A stretch of 64,000 nt of DNA from Euzebyales bacterium (GTDB lineage Bacteria; Actinomycetota; Nitriliruptoria; Euzebyales; JAHELV01), in assembly GCA_036374135.1 (NCBI GenBank), contig DASUUK010000034.1:62001-126000 (forward strand), in the 5' to 3' direction. The position numbers were made by a program, and so were the translations under genes. Of the stretch, positions 52,530 to 63,943 are shown piece by piece. A model generated the notes under the pieces. The model worked only from the letters and a program-made list of their open reading frames with translations. It made no database searches and was not told the DNA's origin. Every line of letters starts with the position of its first letter. The first letter of the stretch is position 1.

Positions 52530-54347
52530 TCAGCTCTCGCTGGATGCAGTGTCGGCGGTCTCGGAGGTGTCGGAGTCGTCGGACTTCTCACCGAAGACGT
52601 CCTCGTCGCTGATGAGGGACGGGTGGCGCACCCTGAACAGCGCCGCGTCGTAGTACTCCTCGAGCAGGTCGAGTTCCTCGTCGAACGCCGTGTACATGCT
52701 CCACATCATGATGATGAGGATCACCGCGAAGGGCAGGCCGCTGGCGATCGCCATGGCCTGCAACGCGTTCAGGCCGCCGCCGAGCAGCAGGACGGCCGCA
52801 ATGGCGCCCTCCATCACAGCCCAGAAGACCCGTTGCGGCTTGGGCGAGTCGAGCTTGCCGCCCGACGTCAGATGGTCGACGACCAGCGATCCCGAGTCCG
52901 ACGAGGTCACGAAGAACGACACGACCAGCAGCACGGCGACGATCGACGTGAACTCGGTCAGCGGAAAGGCCTCGAGCATGACGAACATCGCGGTCGCGAC
53001 GTTCTCGTTGACCGCGGTCGCGAGGTCGACGACGCCGTTGAGCTGCAGGTTGATCGCGGCCCCACCGAACACGGCCATCCAGACGAACGACAGCAGCGAC
53101 GGCGCGACCATGACCCCGAGGATCAGCTCGCGGACAGTGCGGCCTTTCGAGATCCGGGCGATGAACATGCCCACGAACGGCGACCAGGAGATCCACCAGC
53201 CCCAGTAGAACACCGTCCAGCTGCCCTGCCAGCCGCCGCCCTCACCAAAGGCCTCGGTCCAGAACGCCAGCTCGGGGAGGACCTGGACGTAGAAACCGGT
53301 GCTCTGGATGAACACCGACAGGAGGAACAGCGTGGGACCGACCGCGACGATGAACACGAGGAACGCCGCCGCGAGGTAGATGTTGAGCTGGCTGAGCCGC
53401 TTGACGCCCGCGTCGAGACCCGCGACGACCGAGAGCGTGGCCATTGCGGTGATCGCCGCGATGAGCAGCACCTGGAAGCCGGTGTTGGCCGGCCACCCGA
53501 ACAAGAAGGTCAGTCCGGCCGACGCCTGCTGCACACCGAACCCGAGTGAGGTCGCCAGCCCGAAGAGCGTCGCCAGCACGGTCAGCACGTCGATGACGTT
53601 GCCCCAGGTGCCGTAGATCCGCTTGCCGAGCAGCGGATAGAACACCGACCGGAACGTCAGTGGCAGACCGCGGTTGAACGCGAAGAACGCCAGCGCCAGG
53701 CTGACCAGCGCGTAGATCCCCCACGGGTGGATTCCCCAGTGGTAGTAGGTCGTTGCCAGGGCGGCCTGCGCGGCGGCGTCGGTTCCCGCCTCGACACCGA
53801 ACAGCGGCGCGGGCGACGTCAGGTGGAAGATCGGCTCGGCGACGCTCCAGAACATCAGCCCGATGCCCATGCCGGCCGACAGCAGCATCGCGTACCACGC
53901 ACCGGTCGAGAACTCGGGGCGCGCCTGCGGCCCTCCGAGGCGGATCTTGCCGAACCGGCTGAAGGCGAAGAACAGCCCGGCCAGCACGTAGAGATTGGCC
54001 GCCAGGATGTAGAACCAGCCGAAGAACGCGTTGATGCCATCGCGCAGTCCGACGAAGAACGCCTCCATCGGCTCGCGGAACACCAGGGTGACGACGAGCA
54101 ACGTGACGACCAGCCCGGCCGACCAGAAGGTGACCTGAGGATGCAGGTCGAAGCCCCAGCGGACGATGTTGCTGTCGCCGGGCTCCCGGTCGGCGACCTC
54201 CGGGTAGAAGTCGATCTCGGGCGCAACCTGCAGGCCCTCGAAGCGCGGACGTTCGATGATGGCCTGGCGCCGTGCCTCGCGCTCGGCGGCCTCCTCTCGG
54301 CGGTGCTCCTCCTCGGCCTTCGTCAGGTTCCGCTCTTCACCGCTCAT
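52530..54347 (-). CDS. BCCT-family betaine/carnitine/choline transporter
   Basis: The 605-residue, about 12-segment carrier imports quaternary ammonium solutes with sodium or protons. Family signatures are LLSAGMGIGLMFWSVAEPI, YYHWGIHPWGIYALV and WGWWISWSPFVGMFIARISK. Long charged cytoplasmic tails at both ends resemble osmosensing BCCT members. The ATG at 54347 has GGGGAG 9 bases upstream and is preferred over an ATG 30 bases earlier. Relatives also carry DMSP, which is relevant because a DddP-type lyase is encoded at 7706-9043. Confidence 0.93.
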   Translation of the reverse strand: MSGEERNLTKAEEEHRREEAAEREARRQAIIERPRFEGLQVAPEIDFYPEVADREPGDSNIVRWGFDLHPQVTFWSAGLVVTLLVVTLVFREPMEAFFVGLRDGINAFFGWFYILAANLYVLAGLFFAFSRFGKIRLGGPQARPEFSTGAWYAMLLSAGMGIGLMFWSVAEPIFHLTSPAPLFGVEAGTDAAAQAALATTYYHWGIHPWGIYALVSLALAFFAFNRGLPLTFRSVFYPLLGKRIYGTWGNVIDVLTVLATLFGLATSLGFGVQQASAGLTFLFGWPANTGFQVLLIAAITAMATLSVVAGLDAGVKRLSQLNIYLAAAFLVFIVAVGPTLFLLSVFIQSTGFYVQVLPELAFWTEAFGEGGGWQGSWTVFYWGWWISWSPFVGMFIARISKGRTVRELILGVMVAPSLLSFVWMAVFGGAAINLQLNGVVDLATAVNENVATAMFVMLEAFPLTEFTSIVAVLLVVSFFVTSSDSGSLVVDHLTSGGKLDSPKPQRVFWAVMEGAIAAVLLLGGGLNALQAMAIASGLPFAVILIIMMWSMYTAFDEELDLLEEYYDAALFRVRHPSLISDEDVFGEKSDDSDTSETADTASSES

Positions 54348-54606
54348 CGGCGCCACTCCCCGGTACGTGCCAGCCACCCAGCGACGCCGATTGCGCCAAC
54401 GCGACCGTCACCGTCGGCGCCGTTCCCCAACGCCGATGCAGGGCCGGGTGCAAGCGCTCCCAGTCATCCGCATCCGGATCGTAACACCGCCGCGCCTCGA
54501 TACGGCAAGGGATACCTCACTACATCTGCTGACATCTCCGCCCAGCGCGCACGCGCGTGTTGCGCATGGCGCACTGATCAGCGCTAAACGGACCTCGCTG
54601 ACTGAC

Positions 54607-56897
<2,291 letters not shown>

Positions 56898-57083
56898 TCA
56901 GGTGAACAGCAGCAGGTACATGACACCGGCGAGTGCTGCGACGCCGACCAGGAGCGAGATCAGCCGGAAGGTGCGGCCGTCGTCGGATTTCTGGGGCTCG
57001 CTGGCGTCCATGAACTGCTGGAAGTTGGCGGTGTCGGCCTCGTCGTGGCTCGGCTCGTTCGAGCGGGGGTCGGGCGTCGACAT
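56898..57083 (-). CDS. Small tail-anchored membrane protein of 61 residues
   Basis: The short protein starts MSTPDPRSNEPSHDEADTAN and is hydrophilic and acidic up to about residue 38. It ends in a single membrane segment (LISLLVGVAALAGVMYLLL). The ATG at 57083 has GAGGAGCG upstream and lies three bases after the dapE stop, so it is probably cotranscribed with dapD-dapE. I do not recognise it. The clear start, ribosome site and spacing make it a likely real gene. Confidence 0.7.
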   Translation of the reverse strand: MSTPDPRSNEPSHDEADTANFQQFMDASEPQKSDDGRTFRLISLLVGVAALAGVMYLLLFT

Positions 57084-57086
57084 GAT

Positions 57087-58187
57087 TCAGCGCTCCTCGT
57101 GGAGCTCGGGGGCGGTGGACAGGAACGTCGCGAGCACGGTGCGGGCACGCTCGAGGTTGGCGACCGGGACGTGCTCGCCGGCCTGGTGTGCCTGTGCGGT
57201 CAGACCAGGACCGTAGTTGAATGCGGGCACGCCGACCTCGGCCAACCGGGCGACATCGGTCCAGGCCTGCTTGCCCGACACGCGTCCTCCCGCCGCCTCG
57301 ATCACGCGCTGCACCAACGGGTGGTCGCGATGGGGCGGCGCCGGCAGTGCACGGTCGACGATGGTGACGTGCACGTCGTCGGTGGCCAGCGCTGCGATCC
57401 GCCCGCGCAGCTCCGCCTCGGCCTCGTCGAGCGTGCGGTCGGGCGCGAACCGGAAGTTGACGTTGACGGTGAAGCGGTCGGGGACAACATTGCGCGCGTT
57501 GTCGGTCCACGCGCCAGTCGCAGTCAGCACGTCGCGGAACGCCAGCCCGTCGACGGGGTGATCGACCGGTGCCTGCTCCCCCAGCGCGGCGAGCAACGGG
57601 GCGGCGGCGGTGAGCGCGTTCACGCCCAGCCACGGCCGCGCGGAGTGCGCCGCGCGACCGCACACGGTCACGTGCGCGTGCAGCCCACCCATGCAGCCCA
57701 GCTGGACCTGGAGATCGGTCGGCTCGAGCACGATGCCGAGCTCGGCTTGCGCCAGATGCGGCAGGGCGTCCAGCAGCGGCGCCAACTCGTTGCCATCAGC
57801 CGGGCCCTCCTCCCCTGCATAGGCCACCAGCAGCAGCTGGTACGGACCGTCGCGCAGCACGGGATCCTCGAACAGATCCATCGCGATGGCCAGTCCGGCC
57901 TTCATGTCACTGGTGCCGCGCCCGACGACGTAATCACCCTCGACGCGCCCCGGCAGGTCGCCGTCCGTCGGTGGCACGACGTCGGTGTGGCCGACCAGCA
58001 GCACGACGGGGCGGTGGTCGGTGACCTCGCCCACGACCAGCGAGTCGGCGACGCGCTCGATGTGCTCGCCGCGCGCCGCGTAGCGGTCGACCAGCCAGTC
58101 GGCGATCGGCTTCTCGTGGCGGGTCACGCACGGCTGGTCAACCAGTTCGATCAGCAGGTCGACCAGCCGAGCGGTCACGGGGCTCAT
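57087..58187 (-). CDS. dapE: Succinyl-diaminopimelate desuccinylase
   Basis: The 366-residue M20 metallopeptidase-fold enzyme removes succinate in lysine and peptidoglycan precursor synthesis. Zinc-site motifs are LLVGHTDVVPP, GRGTSDMKAGLAIAMDLF and the catalytic Glu pair in VAYAGEEGPADGNEL. NVVPDRFTVNVNFRFAPDRT is the dimerisation region. Its ATG overlaps the dapD stop (ATGA). The DapD neighbour supports this function over other M20 enzymes. Confidence 0.92.
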   Translation of the reverse strand: MSPVTARLVDLLIELVDQPCVTRHEKPIADWLVDRYAARGEHIERVADSLVVGEVTDHRPVVLLVGHTDVVPPTDGDLPGRVEGDYVVGRGTSDMKAGLAIAMDLFEDPVLRDGPYQLLLVAYAGEEGPADGNELAPLLDALPHLAQAELGIVLEPTDLQVQLGCMGGLHAHVTVCGRAAHSARPWLGVNALTAAAPLLAALGEQAPVDHPVDGLAFRDVLTATGAWTDNARNVVPDRFTVNVNFRFAPDRTLDEAEAELRGRIAALATDDVHVTIVDRALPAPPHRDHPLVQRVIEAAGGRVSGKQAWTDVARLAEVGVPAFNYGPGLTAQAHQAGEHVPVANLERARTVLATFLSTAPELHEER

Positions 58188-59023
58188 CCGCCGACGCCGT
58201 GCTCGCGCAGCGCCTCGTTGAGCGACGTCTTGGTGTCAGTCGACGCCGAGCGCTGCCCGACGATCAGCGCGCAGCTCAGGTGGAACTCACCGGCCGGGAA
58301 CTGCTTGGGCCGCGTGCCGGGCAGCACGATCGCGTTGGCCGGCACACGGCCCTTGTAGGTCACCGGCTCGTCACCGGTGACATCGATGATCGGCACCGAC
58401 GCGGTCAGGTGGACGCCGGGCCCGATCACTGCGCCGCGCTCGACGATCACGCCCTCGGTCACCGCACAGCGCGAGCCGAGGAAGGCGTCGTCCTCGATGA
58501 TCACGGGACGCGCGCCGGGGGGCTCGAGGACGCCACCGATGCCCACGCCGCCCGCGAGGTGCACGTTGCGGCCGACCTGCGCGCACGACCCGACGGTCGC
58601 CCAGGTGTCGACCATGGTGCCGCTACCGACGCGGGCGCCGATGTTGACGTACGACGGCATCAGCACCGCCCCGGCCTCGACGTATGCGCCGTGGCGCACG
58701 ACCGCCGGTGGCACCACCCGGACGTTCGCCTGCTCGTAGCCCGTCTTCAGCGGCACCTTGTCGCGGTACTCGAACGGCCCGACCTCGATGGTCTCCATCG
58801 AGCGCTGGCGGAACGACAGCAGCACCGCCCGCTTGAGCCACTCGTTGACGCGCCACCGCGACGCACCGGCGTCGTCGGTGCCGTCGGGCTCGGCGATGCG
58901 CACCTCACCCCTGTCGAGCAGGTCGACCGCGGCGGCGACGGCTTCGACCGCCTCGGCAGTGTCGTGCCCGCCGTGGTCGTACGCGTCGTCGATCATCTTG
59001 CGCAGGGCATCGAGGTCGCTCAT
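58184..59023 (-). CDS. dapD: Tetrahydrodipicolinate N-succinyltransferase
   Basis: The 279-residue left-handed beta-helix transferase has hexapeptide repeats from about residue 110, including GAYVEAGAVLMPSYVNIGA and GTMVDTWATVGSCAQVG. FRQRSMETIEVGPFEYRDKV is typical of DapD. It adds succinate to tetrahydrodipicolinate. The ATG at 59023 is preferred because the upstream frame is not conserved. The next gene on the same strand upstream is dapC, 54 bases away. Confidence 0.93.
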   Translation of the reverse strand: MSDLDALRKMIDDAYDHGGHDTAEAVEAVAAAVDLLDRGEVRIAEPDGTDDAGASRWRVNEWLKRAVLLSFRQRSMETIEVGPFEYRDKVPLKTGYEQANVRVVPPAVVRHGAYVEAGAVLMPSYVNIGARVGSGTMVDTWATVGSCAQVGRNVHLAGGVGIGGVLEPPGARPVIIEDDAFLGSRCAVTEGVIVERGAVIGPGVHLTASVPIIDVTGDEPVTYKGRVPANAIVLPGTRPKQFPAGEFHLSCALIVGQRSASTDTKTSLNEALREHGVGG

Positions 59024-59077
59024 GCGATGTGTCCGTGCCTTTCTCGGTACCGCGGGTCCGGTTGATCGCACCGGATG

Positions 59078-60256
59078 CTAGTCGTGACCGGGCAGACGTC
59101 CGGCGTTGATCGCATCGTCCCATGCGGCGACGGCGGCCTCGCAGCCGTCCGTCGACGGGACCAGCGCCAGTCGCAGCCATCCCTTTCCGCCCCGGCCGAA
59201 GGCCCGGCCCGGCGAGACGACGACACGCTCCGAGAGCAGGGCCTTCGCGTAGGCGAAGTCGTCACCTCCCGGCGCGGCCAGCCACACGTAGAAGGTCGCC
59301 TCGCTGCCGCTCACGCGCAGCCCCGCCCGCTCGGCAAACGCGGTGATGATGGCGCGCTTGGCCTCGAAGATCTCCCGACGCTGCTCCACGTGGACGTCCT
59401 CGGACCACGCGGCCACGGCGGCCCGCTGGACGAACTCCGGGCTGGCGGTGCCGATGTTGGGCCGCAGCACGCGCTGCGCGGCGATCAGGTCGGCGTCTCC
59501 GACGAGCGCGCCGCTGCGGTAGCCGGTCATGCCCGAGCGCTTGGACAGGCTGAACGCCACGATCACACCGGAGCGGTCGTCGCCGGCGGCCTGGAGCAGC
59601 GAACCGGGCGGATCGCCGCCCGGCGGATGGATGTCGACGTAGCACTCGTCGCTGGCCAGCACGATGTCGTTGGCGCGAGCGACGTTCAGGTTCGCGCGGT
59701 GGAAGGCCACGTCAGCCGTCGCGCCGGTCGGGTTGTGGGGGTAGTTCACCCATGCGAGGCATGCACGGTCGCGCCGTTCCTGCTCGACGTCGGCCAGCCG
59801 CAGCCGCCAACCGTCGCCGTGGCGGAGGGTCACCGGGTCGCTGGAGCCTCCGGCGAAGAGGAAACCGCGTTCGTACACCGGGTAGCCCGGCGTGCCCCAC
59901 AGGACGCTCGTGCGCTGGCTCCTGGCGTCGAGCACGCCGAGGGGAAGGTGGAAGATGGCCTCCTTGCTGCCCGCGGTCGGCAGCACCTCGCGGTCCGGAT
60001 CGACGTGGACCTTGAACCGCCGCTCGACCCACGCCGCAATCGCCTCGCGCAGCTCGTCGAGCCCGGCGGCGGTCGGATACTGACTGGTCTCGGGTATGCC
60101 GTCGACGAGGGCCTGCCGGATGAAGGCCGGGGTGGGCTCGGTGGGGTCGCCGATCGAGAAGTCGTGCAGCGGGCGACCGTCAGCCGCGAGCTGACGCTTG
60201 AGCTCCTGGTAGGCGGCCAGCGGGTAGCCGCCGAGCTCAGTGAGCACAGGGTTCAT
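59078..60256 (-). CDS. dapC: N-succinyldiaminopimelate aminotransferase
   Basis: The 392-residue class I aminotransferase uses pyridoxal phosphate. The cofactor Lys is in VAFSLSKRSGMTGYRSG, and NYPHNPTGA and the Tyr-containing SDECYVDI are seen. DapC-like features include GDPTEPTPAFIRQAL and placement beside dapD and dapE. The ATG at 60256 has AAGGA 8 bases upstream; the longer upstream frame crosses the sigma gene promoter. It completes a compact dapC-dapD-dapE succinylase set. Confidence 0.9.
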   Translation of the reverse strand: MNPVLTELGGYPLAAYQELKRQLAADGRPLHDFSIGDPTEPTPAFIRQALVDGIPETSQYPTAAGLDELREAIAAWVERRFKVHVDPDREVLPTAGSKEAIFHLPLGVLDARSQRTSVLWGTPGYPVYERGFLFAGGSSDPVTLRHGDGWRLRLADVEQERRDRACLAWVNYPHNPTGATADVAFHRANLNVARANDIVLASDECYVDIHPPGGDPPGSLLQAAGDDRSGVIVAFSLSKRSGMTGYRSGALVGDADLIAAQRVLRPNIGTASPEFVQRAAVAAWSEDVHVEQRREIFEAKRAIITAFAERAGLRVSGSEATFYVWLAAPGGDDFAYAKALLSERVVVSPGRAFGRGGKGWLRLALVPSTDGCEAAVAAWDDAINAGRLPGHD

Positions 60257-60330
60257 GGCGGTCCTTGATGAGGATCCCGTACTGAAGGACGGCTCCGTAG
60301 GGTGTTTGGAACCCGACGCGAGGTTTGCGC

Positions 60331-60359
60331 TTGCCTTCTCGCGGAGAACATGAAATACT
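60331..60359 (+). promoter_or_regulatory. Promoter of the sigma factor gene
   Basis: A -35 TTGCCT (60331-60336) and -10 AATACT (60354-60359) are separated by exactly 17 bases, giving a leader of about 130 bases before the sigma gene ATG. It is the clearest housekeeping-type promoter in the window. Confidence 0.65.
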
Positions 60360-60495
60360 ACGCGGTTCGGGTAGGCTTGATGGGTCGGCCTCCCGACTTC
60401 CTTGGGCGAAAGTGCCCGCCAATGGGAACAACGTAGCAGAGACGAGTGTTGGACAGATTGTGAAGACGAGCACAAGGCGTAGAGAGGACCGCCCG

Positions 60496-61404
60496 ATGGA
60501 CGTCCCCGAGGACCTCCTCGACCTCTACTTCTCCGAGCTCGGTAAGGTCCGCCTCCTGACCGCGGAGGACGAGGTCAGGCTGGCCAAGACCATCGAGGCG
60601 GGACGCGAGGCGCAGGAGCGCCTCGACAGCGGAGAGATCACCGAGACCAGCGAACGGCGCGCACTCGAGCGGAAGGTGCGCGAAGGTCAGGGTGCGTTCG
60701 ACCACTTCGTCGCGGCGAACCTGCGGCTGGTCGTCAGCGTGGCCGCCCAGTTCTCCAAGCGGTCGACGCTCGACCTGGGTGAGTTGATCCAGGAGGGCAA
60801 CCTCGGCCTGCTCCGCGCGGTCGAGAAGTTCGACTGGCGCCGGGGCTACAAGTTCTCGACGTACGCGACCTGGTGGATCCGTCAGGCCATCCAGCGGGGC
60901 GTCGCCGGGTCCGAGCGGACCATCCGCCTGCCCGTCGCCCTGCACGACGCGCTCGTGAAGGTGCGCGCGGCCAGCGCCCGGCTCGAGGCCGAGACGGGTC
61001 GCGAGCCGACCGTCGACGAACTTGCGCAGGCGACGCGTCTGACCACCGACAAGGTGCAGCGCGCGCTCGAGGGTGACCACTCGATGACCTCGCTGGACCG
61101 CCCGGTCGGGTTCGACAGCGACGCCAGCGACCTCGGTGAGTTCGTGGCGGTGTCTGACGACTCGCCGGCGGACGAGGTGGTCGAGAAGACCTTCATGCAG
61201 GACCTGTTCGACATGGCACGCGACCGGCTCGACGACCGCAGCTGGTACGTGCTGCAGCGCCGGTACGGCCTCGACGGCCGCCAGACGCTGACCCTGGACG
61301 CCCTGGGTCGCGAGCTGAGCCTGTCGCGCGAGTCCGTCCGCAAGATCGAGAACCAGGCGCTGTCCCGCCTGCAGGAGGAGCTGGGCGTCAGCATCGCCGC
61401 CTGA
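60496..61404 (+). CDS. RNA polymerase sigma-70 factor (group 2-like, HrdB/SigB type)
   Basis: The 302-residue sigma factor has region 1.2 (DLYFSELGKVRLLTAEDEVR). Region 2 follows with NLRLVVSVAAQFSK, LGELIQEGNLGLLRAVEKFD and GYKFSTYATWWIRQAIQRGV. Region 3 has LPVALHDALVKVRAA and region 4 has ELSLSRESVRKIENQALSRL. Region 1.1 and the long N-terminus of the principal actinobacterial sigma are missing, so a group 2 role is likely. The ATG at 60496 follows AGAGAGGA; an in-frame GTG upstream (60460) is an alternative. Confidence 0.88.
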   Translation: MDVPEDLLDLYFSELGKVRLLTAEDEVRLAKTIEAGREAQERLDSGEITETSERRALERKVREGQGAFDHFVAANLRLVVSVAAQFSKRSTLDLGELIQEGNLGLLRAVEKFDWRRGYKFSTYATWWIRQAIQRGVAGSERTIRLPVALHDALVKVRAASARLEAETGREPTVDELAQATRLTTDKVQRALEGDHSMTSLDRPVGFDSDASDLGEFVAVSDDSPADEVVEKTFMQDLFDMARDRLDDRSWYVLQRRYGLDGRQTLTLDALGRELSLSRESVRKIENQALSRLQEELGVSIAA

Positions 61405-61420
61405 GCCTCCGGACAGACAC

Positions 61421-61459
61421 GCGACGACCCGCGGGCCCGATGGGACCGCGGGTCGTCGC
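61421..61459 (+). terminator. Strong hairpin after the sigma factor gene
   Basis: Arms GCGACGACCCGCGG (61421-61434) and CCGCGGGTCGTCGC (61446-61459) form a perfect 14-bp stem with an 11-base loop, 17 bases after the stop. No T-run follows, as is common in GC-rich actinobacteria. Confidence 0.8.
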
Positions 61460-61491
61460 ATTCGATGCCCCATCCGTGGCATCCTGCTGCG

Positions 61492-62463
61492 ATGCCCTCC
61501 GCCCCCGCCGTCGCGACCGCCCAGCGCACCACGCTGCTGGCACGGGACCGGCTCCACATCGACGAATCCGTCGACACCGTGCCGATCACCGATCGGGCGC
61601 GCCGCGGATCGGTCGCGGCCCGGCTGCGGCGTGGCGTGGTGCGACGCGCAGAGCCCGCACGCGACGGCGCGCTGATCTACGAGGCGACGCAGATCGGCGG
61701 CCGTGTCGACATCCAGATCTGGGGATCGCCCGACACACCCGACCACACGCGCGAGCGCGCGCTCGACGCGGCCCGCGGATGGATCGGCTTCCATGACCGC
61801 CCACCGGACCTGGAGGAGCTGACCGCCGGACACGCGCGGCTGCGCCGCGCCGCCCGCCACGTCGGATCGATCCGGCTGTCCCGGCTGCCGCGCGTTGGCG
61901 AGGCCGTCGGGCGCGCCGTCCTCGGCCAGCTCGTGCAGGGCATGGAGGCCCGCCGCTCGACCGCCCAGCTGGCGGCGCAGATCGGGACGCCGGCACCGGG
62001 GGGCCTGTGGGCGTGGCCGACCGCCGAGATGCTGGGGCGCACGCCCGCCCACGCGATGCGACGGTGCGGAATCAGCCTCAAGGGCGCCGTCGCGCTGCAC
62101 CGCAGCGCGCTGGACGACCCCCAGCTCGAACGGGTACGCGGCGACCTCGTCGCCCTCGACCGTCGCCTGCGTGCGCTGCCGGGCATAGGCCCGTGGACCA
62201 GCGCAGAGGTCCGCCTGGCACTCGGCGACCCCGACGCCGTCAGCGTCGGCGACTACAACCTGCCCGCCACCGTCTGCCATGCGCTGGCCGACGCGACCGG
62301 CGACGAGTGCACCGACGAGCTGATGCTCGAGCTGCTGGAGCCCTACCGCGGGCAGCGTGGCCGGGTCATCCAGCTCGTCGTGCGCGCCGCTGGTCAGGGT
62401 CTGCTGCCGCGGGGTCGTCGCCGGGCGCCGCGGGCGGCGCTGTCGGCGCACCGCTACTGGTAG
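61492..62463 (+). CDS. HhH-GPD DNA glycosylase (3-methyladenine glycosylase II/AlkA type)
   Basis: The 323-residue repair enzyme has the helix-hairpin-helix region LRALPGIGPWTSAEVRLALG with the conserved Pro/Gly. The catalytic Asp is in GDPDAVSVGDYNLP. The N-terminal third resembles AlkA-type beta domains. The ATG at 61492 is chosen because translation from 61465 would include only noncoding upstream sequence. Its last 98 bases overlap the convergent SDR-type gene on the other strand. Confidence 0.85.
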   Translation: MPSAPAVATAQRTTLLARDRLHIDESVDTVPITDRARRGSVAARLRRGVVRRAEPARDGALIYEATQIGGRVDIQIWGSPDTPDHTRERALDAARGWIGFHDRPPDLEELTAGHARLRRAARHVGSIRLSRLPRVGEAVGRAVLGQLVQGMEARRSTAQLAAQIGTPAPGGLWAWPTAEMLGRTPAHAMRRCGISLKGAVALHRSALDDPQLERVRGDLVALDRRLRALPGIGPWTSAEVRLALGDPDAVSVGDYNLPATVCHALADATGDECTDELMLELLEPYRGQRGRVIQLVVRAAGQGLLPRGRRRAPRAALSAHRYW

Positions 62464-63943
62464 CCAGCTGCTCGGCACGTCGCGCCAGCGTCGTCGCCAT
62501 CGTGGGGAAGATCATGCCGTGGAACGGCACGAGCACCCACCAGTAGAGGCGGCCGAGCAGGCCCTTGGGCGCGAACAGTGCACGTTGGTGGAGCTCGCTC
62601 CCGCCCTCGACCGCGACGACGCGGAACTCGAGCCACGCGCGGCCCGGCAGCCGCATCTCCGCGAGCAGGCGCAGCAGACCCGGTCGGCGCGCGGTCGGCC
62701 GGCGAACGTCGATGACACGCCAGAAGTCCAGGGCGTCGCCCACGCGCAGCGTGTCGGGATCCCGCCGCCCCCGGCGCAGTCCGATGCCGCCGACCGCACG
62801 GTCCAGCAGGCCGCGCACCCGCCAGGCCCACCCGTGGCTCGGCCATCCGCGGTCACCGCCGACGCCGCTGACAGCATCGAAGAGCACGTCCGCCGGCGCG
62901 GCCGACCGCGCCCGGCGGATGTCGGCGTACATCGTGCCGCCGCTCCACTCGGGATCCCCCGGATCGGGTTCGGCGGGCGCGCGTTCCGCGAGGTCGGCCT
63001 CACGCCACGAGGTCTCGACATCGTGGTCGCGGATCCGCGCGAGCGCGAGCTGCAGCGCGCGGCGGTAGCCGAGGCGCTCCCCTGGGACGAGCCGCTCGAT
63101 CGCCGCGGTCCCGTGCTCGGCGAACGCGTCGACGATGAGGCTGTCCACCAGCGGCTTGGCGATCGAGGCTGGGACGGACGTCACCAGGCCGACCCAGAGG
63201 CTGGACAGCCGCGGCGTGAGCAGCGGCACGCCGATGATGACTCTTCGTGGCAGTCCGGCGACCTCCGCGTACGTGCGCATCATCTGGCGGTAGGTGAGGA
63301 CGTCGGGACCGCCGATGTCGTAGGTGTGGTCGTCGGCGTCGTCGAGGGTCAGCACACCGATCAGGTACCGCAGCACGTCGCGGATGGCGATCGGCTGGAC
63401 ACGCGACTCCACCCATCGTGGCGTCACCATGACCGGCAGCACCTCGACGAGGTTGCGCAGCATCTCGAACGACGCGCTCCCCGACCCGATGATCACGGCG
63501 GCCCGCAGTTCCGTCACGGGTACGGTGCCCTCGCGCAGCACCTCGGCGACCTCGGCGCGGCTGCGCATGTGCTCGCTGCCGGGCGCATCGGCCGTCGTCA
63601 GGCCGCCCAGGTAGACGATGCGCCCGACACCGGCCGAGGCGGCCATGCGGGCGACCGTCGCCGCGATCCGCCTGTCGCGGTCGGCGAAGTCCTCGCCCGC
63701 GGACATCGAGTGGACCAGGTGGTAGACGACGTCGACGTCCGCGAAGGCCCTTGCGACGTCGTCGGGTCGCAGCAGGTCGCCCGGCACGATCTCGGCCCGG
63801 TCGGCCCAAACGGTGCCACGCAGCTTGGCCGGGTCGCGGGCGAGGCAACGAATCGCATAGCCGGCGTCCAGCAGGCGAGGGACCAACCGGCCACCGACGT
63901 AGCCGGAGGCACCGAGAACGAGCACGCGACGGGATTGCTGCAC
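62366..63943 (-). CDS. NAD(P)-binding SDR fused to a DUF2867-type domain
   Basis: The 525-residue protein begins with an atypical SDR/NmrA-like fold: VLVLGASGYVGGRLVPRLLDA, VVYHLVHSM, RIVYLGGL and VIIGSGSASFEMLRNLVE. A C-terminal domain of about 180 residues (FDAVSGVGGDRGWPSHGWAW, LAEMRLPGRAWLEFRVVAVE) matches DUF2867. It ends in an Ala/Pro-rich tail. Such fusions are widespread in actinobacteria; the substrate is unknown. Its 3' end overlaps the glycosylase gene on the opposite strand. Confidence 0.85.
   Translation of the reverse strand: MQQSRRVLVLGASGYVGGRLVPRLLDAGYAIRCLARDPAKLRGTVWADRAEIVPGDLLRPDDVARAFADVDVVYHLVHSMSAGEDFADRDRRIAATVARMAASAGVGRIVYLGGLTTADAPGSEHMRSRAEVAEVLREGTVPVTELRAAVIIGSGSASFEMLRNLVEVLPVMVTPRWVESRVQPIAIRDVLRYLIGVLTLDDADDHTYDIGGPDVLTYRQMMRTYAEVAGLPRRVIIGVPLLTPRLSSLWVGLVTSVPASIAKPLVDSLIVDAFAEHGTAAIERLVPGERLGYRRALQLALARIRDHDVETSWREADLAERAPAEPDPGDPEWSGGTMYADIRRARSAAPADVLFDAVSGVGGDRGWPSHGWAWRVRGLLDRAVGGIGLRRGRRDPDTLRVGDALDFWRVIDVRRPTARRPGLLRLLAEMRLPGRAWLEFRVVAVEGGSELHQRALFAPKGLLGRLYWWVLVPFHGMIFPTMATTLARRAEQLATSSGAPTAPPAAPGDDPAAADPDQRRARRAG

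Noticed and set aside
54378-54606. tRNA or small RNA between the BCCT and ParE-like genes
   Set aside because: Inverted repeats such as GCGCAC/GTGCGC-like segments are present, but no cloverleaf or clear promoter was found.
60358-62478. A 706-codon minus-strand frame across the sigma factor and glycosylase genes
   Set aside because: It crosses two well-supported plus-strand genes, a promoter and a terminator, and has no recognisable domain.
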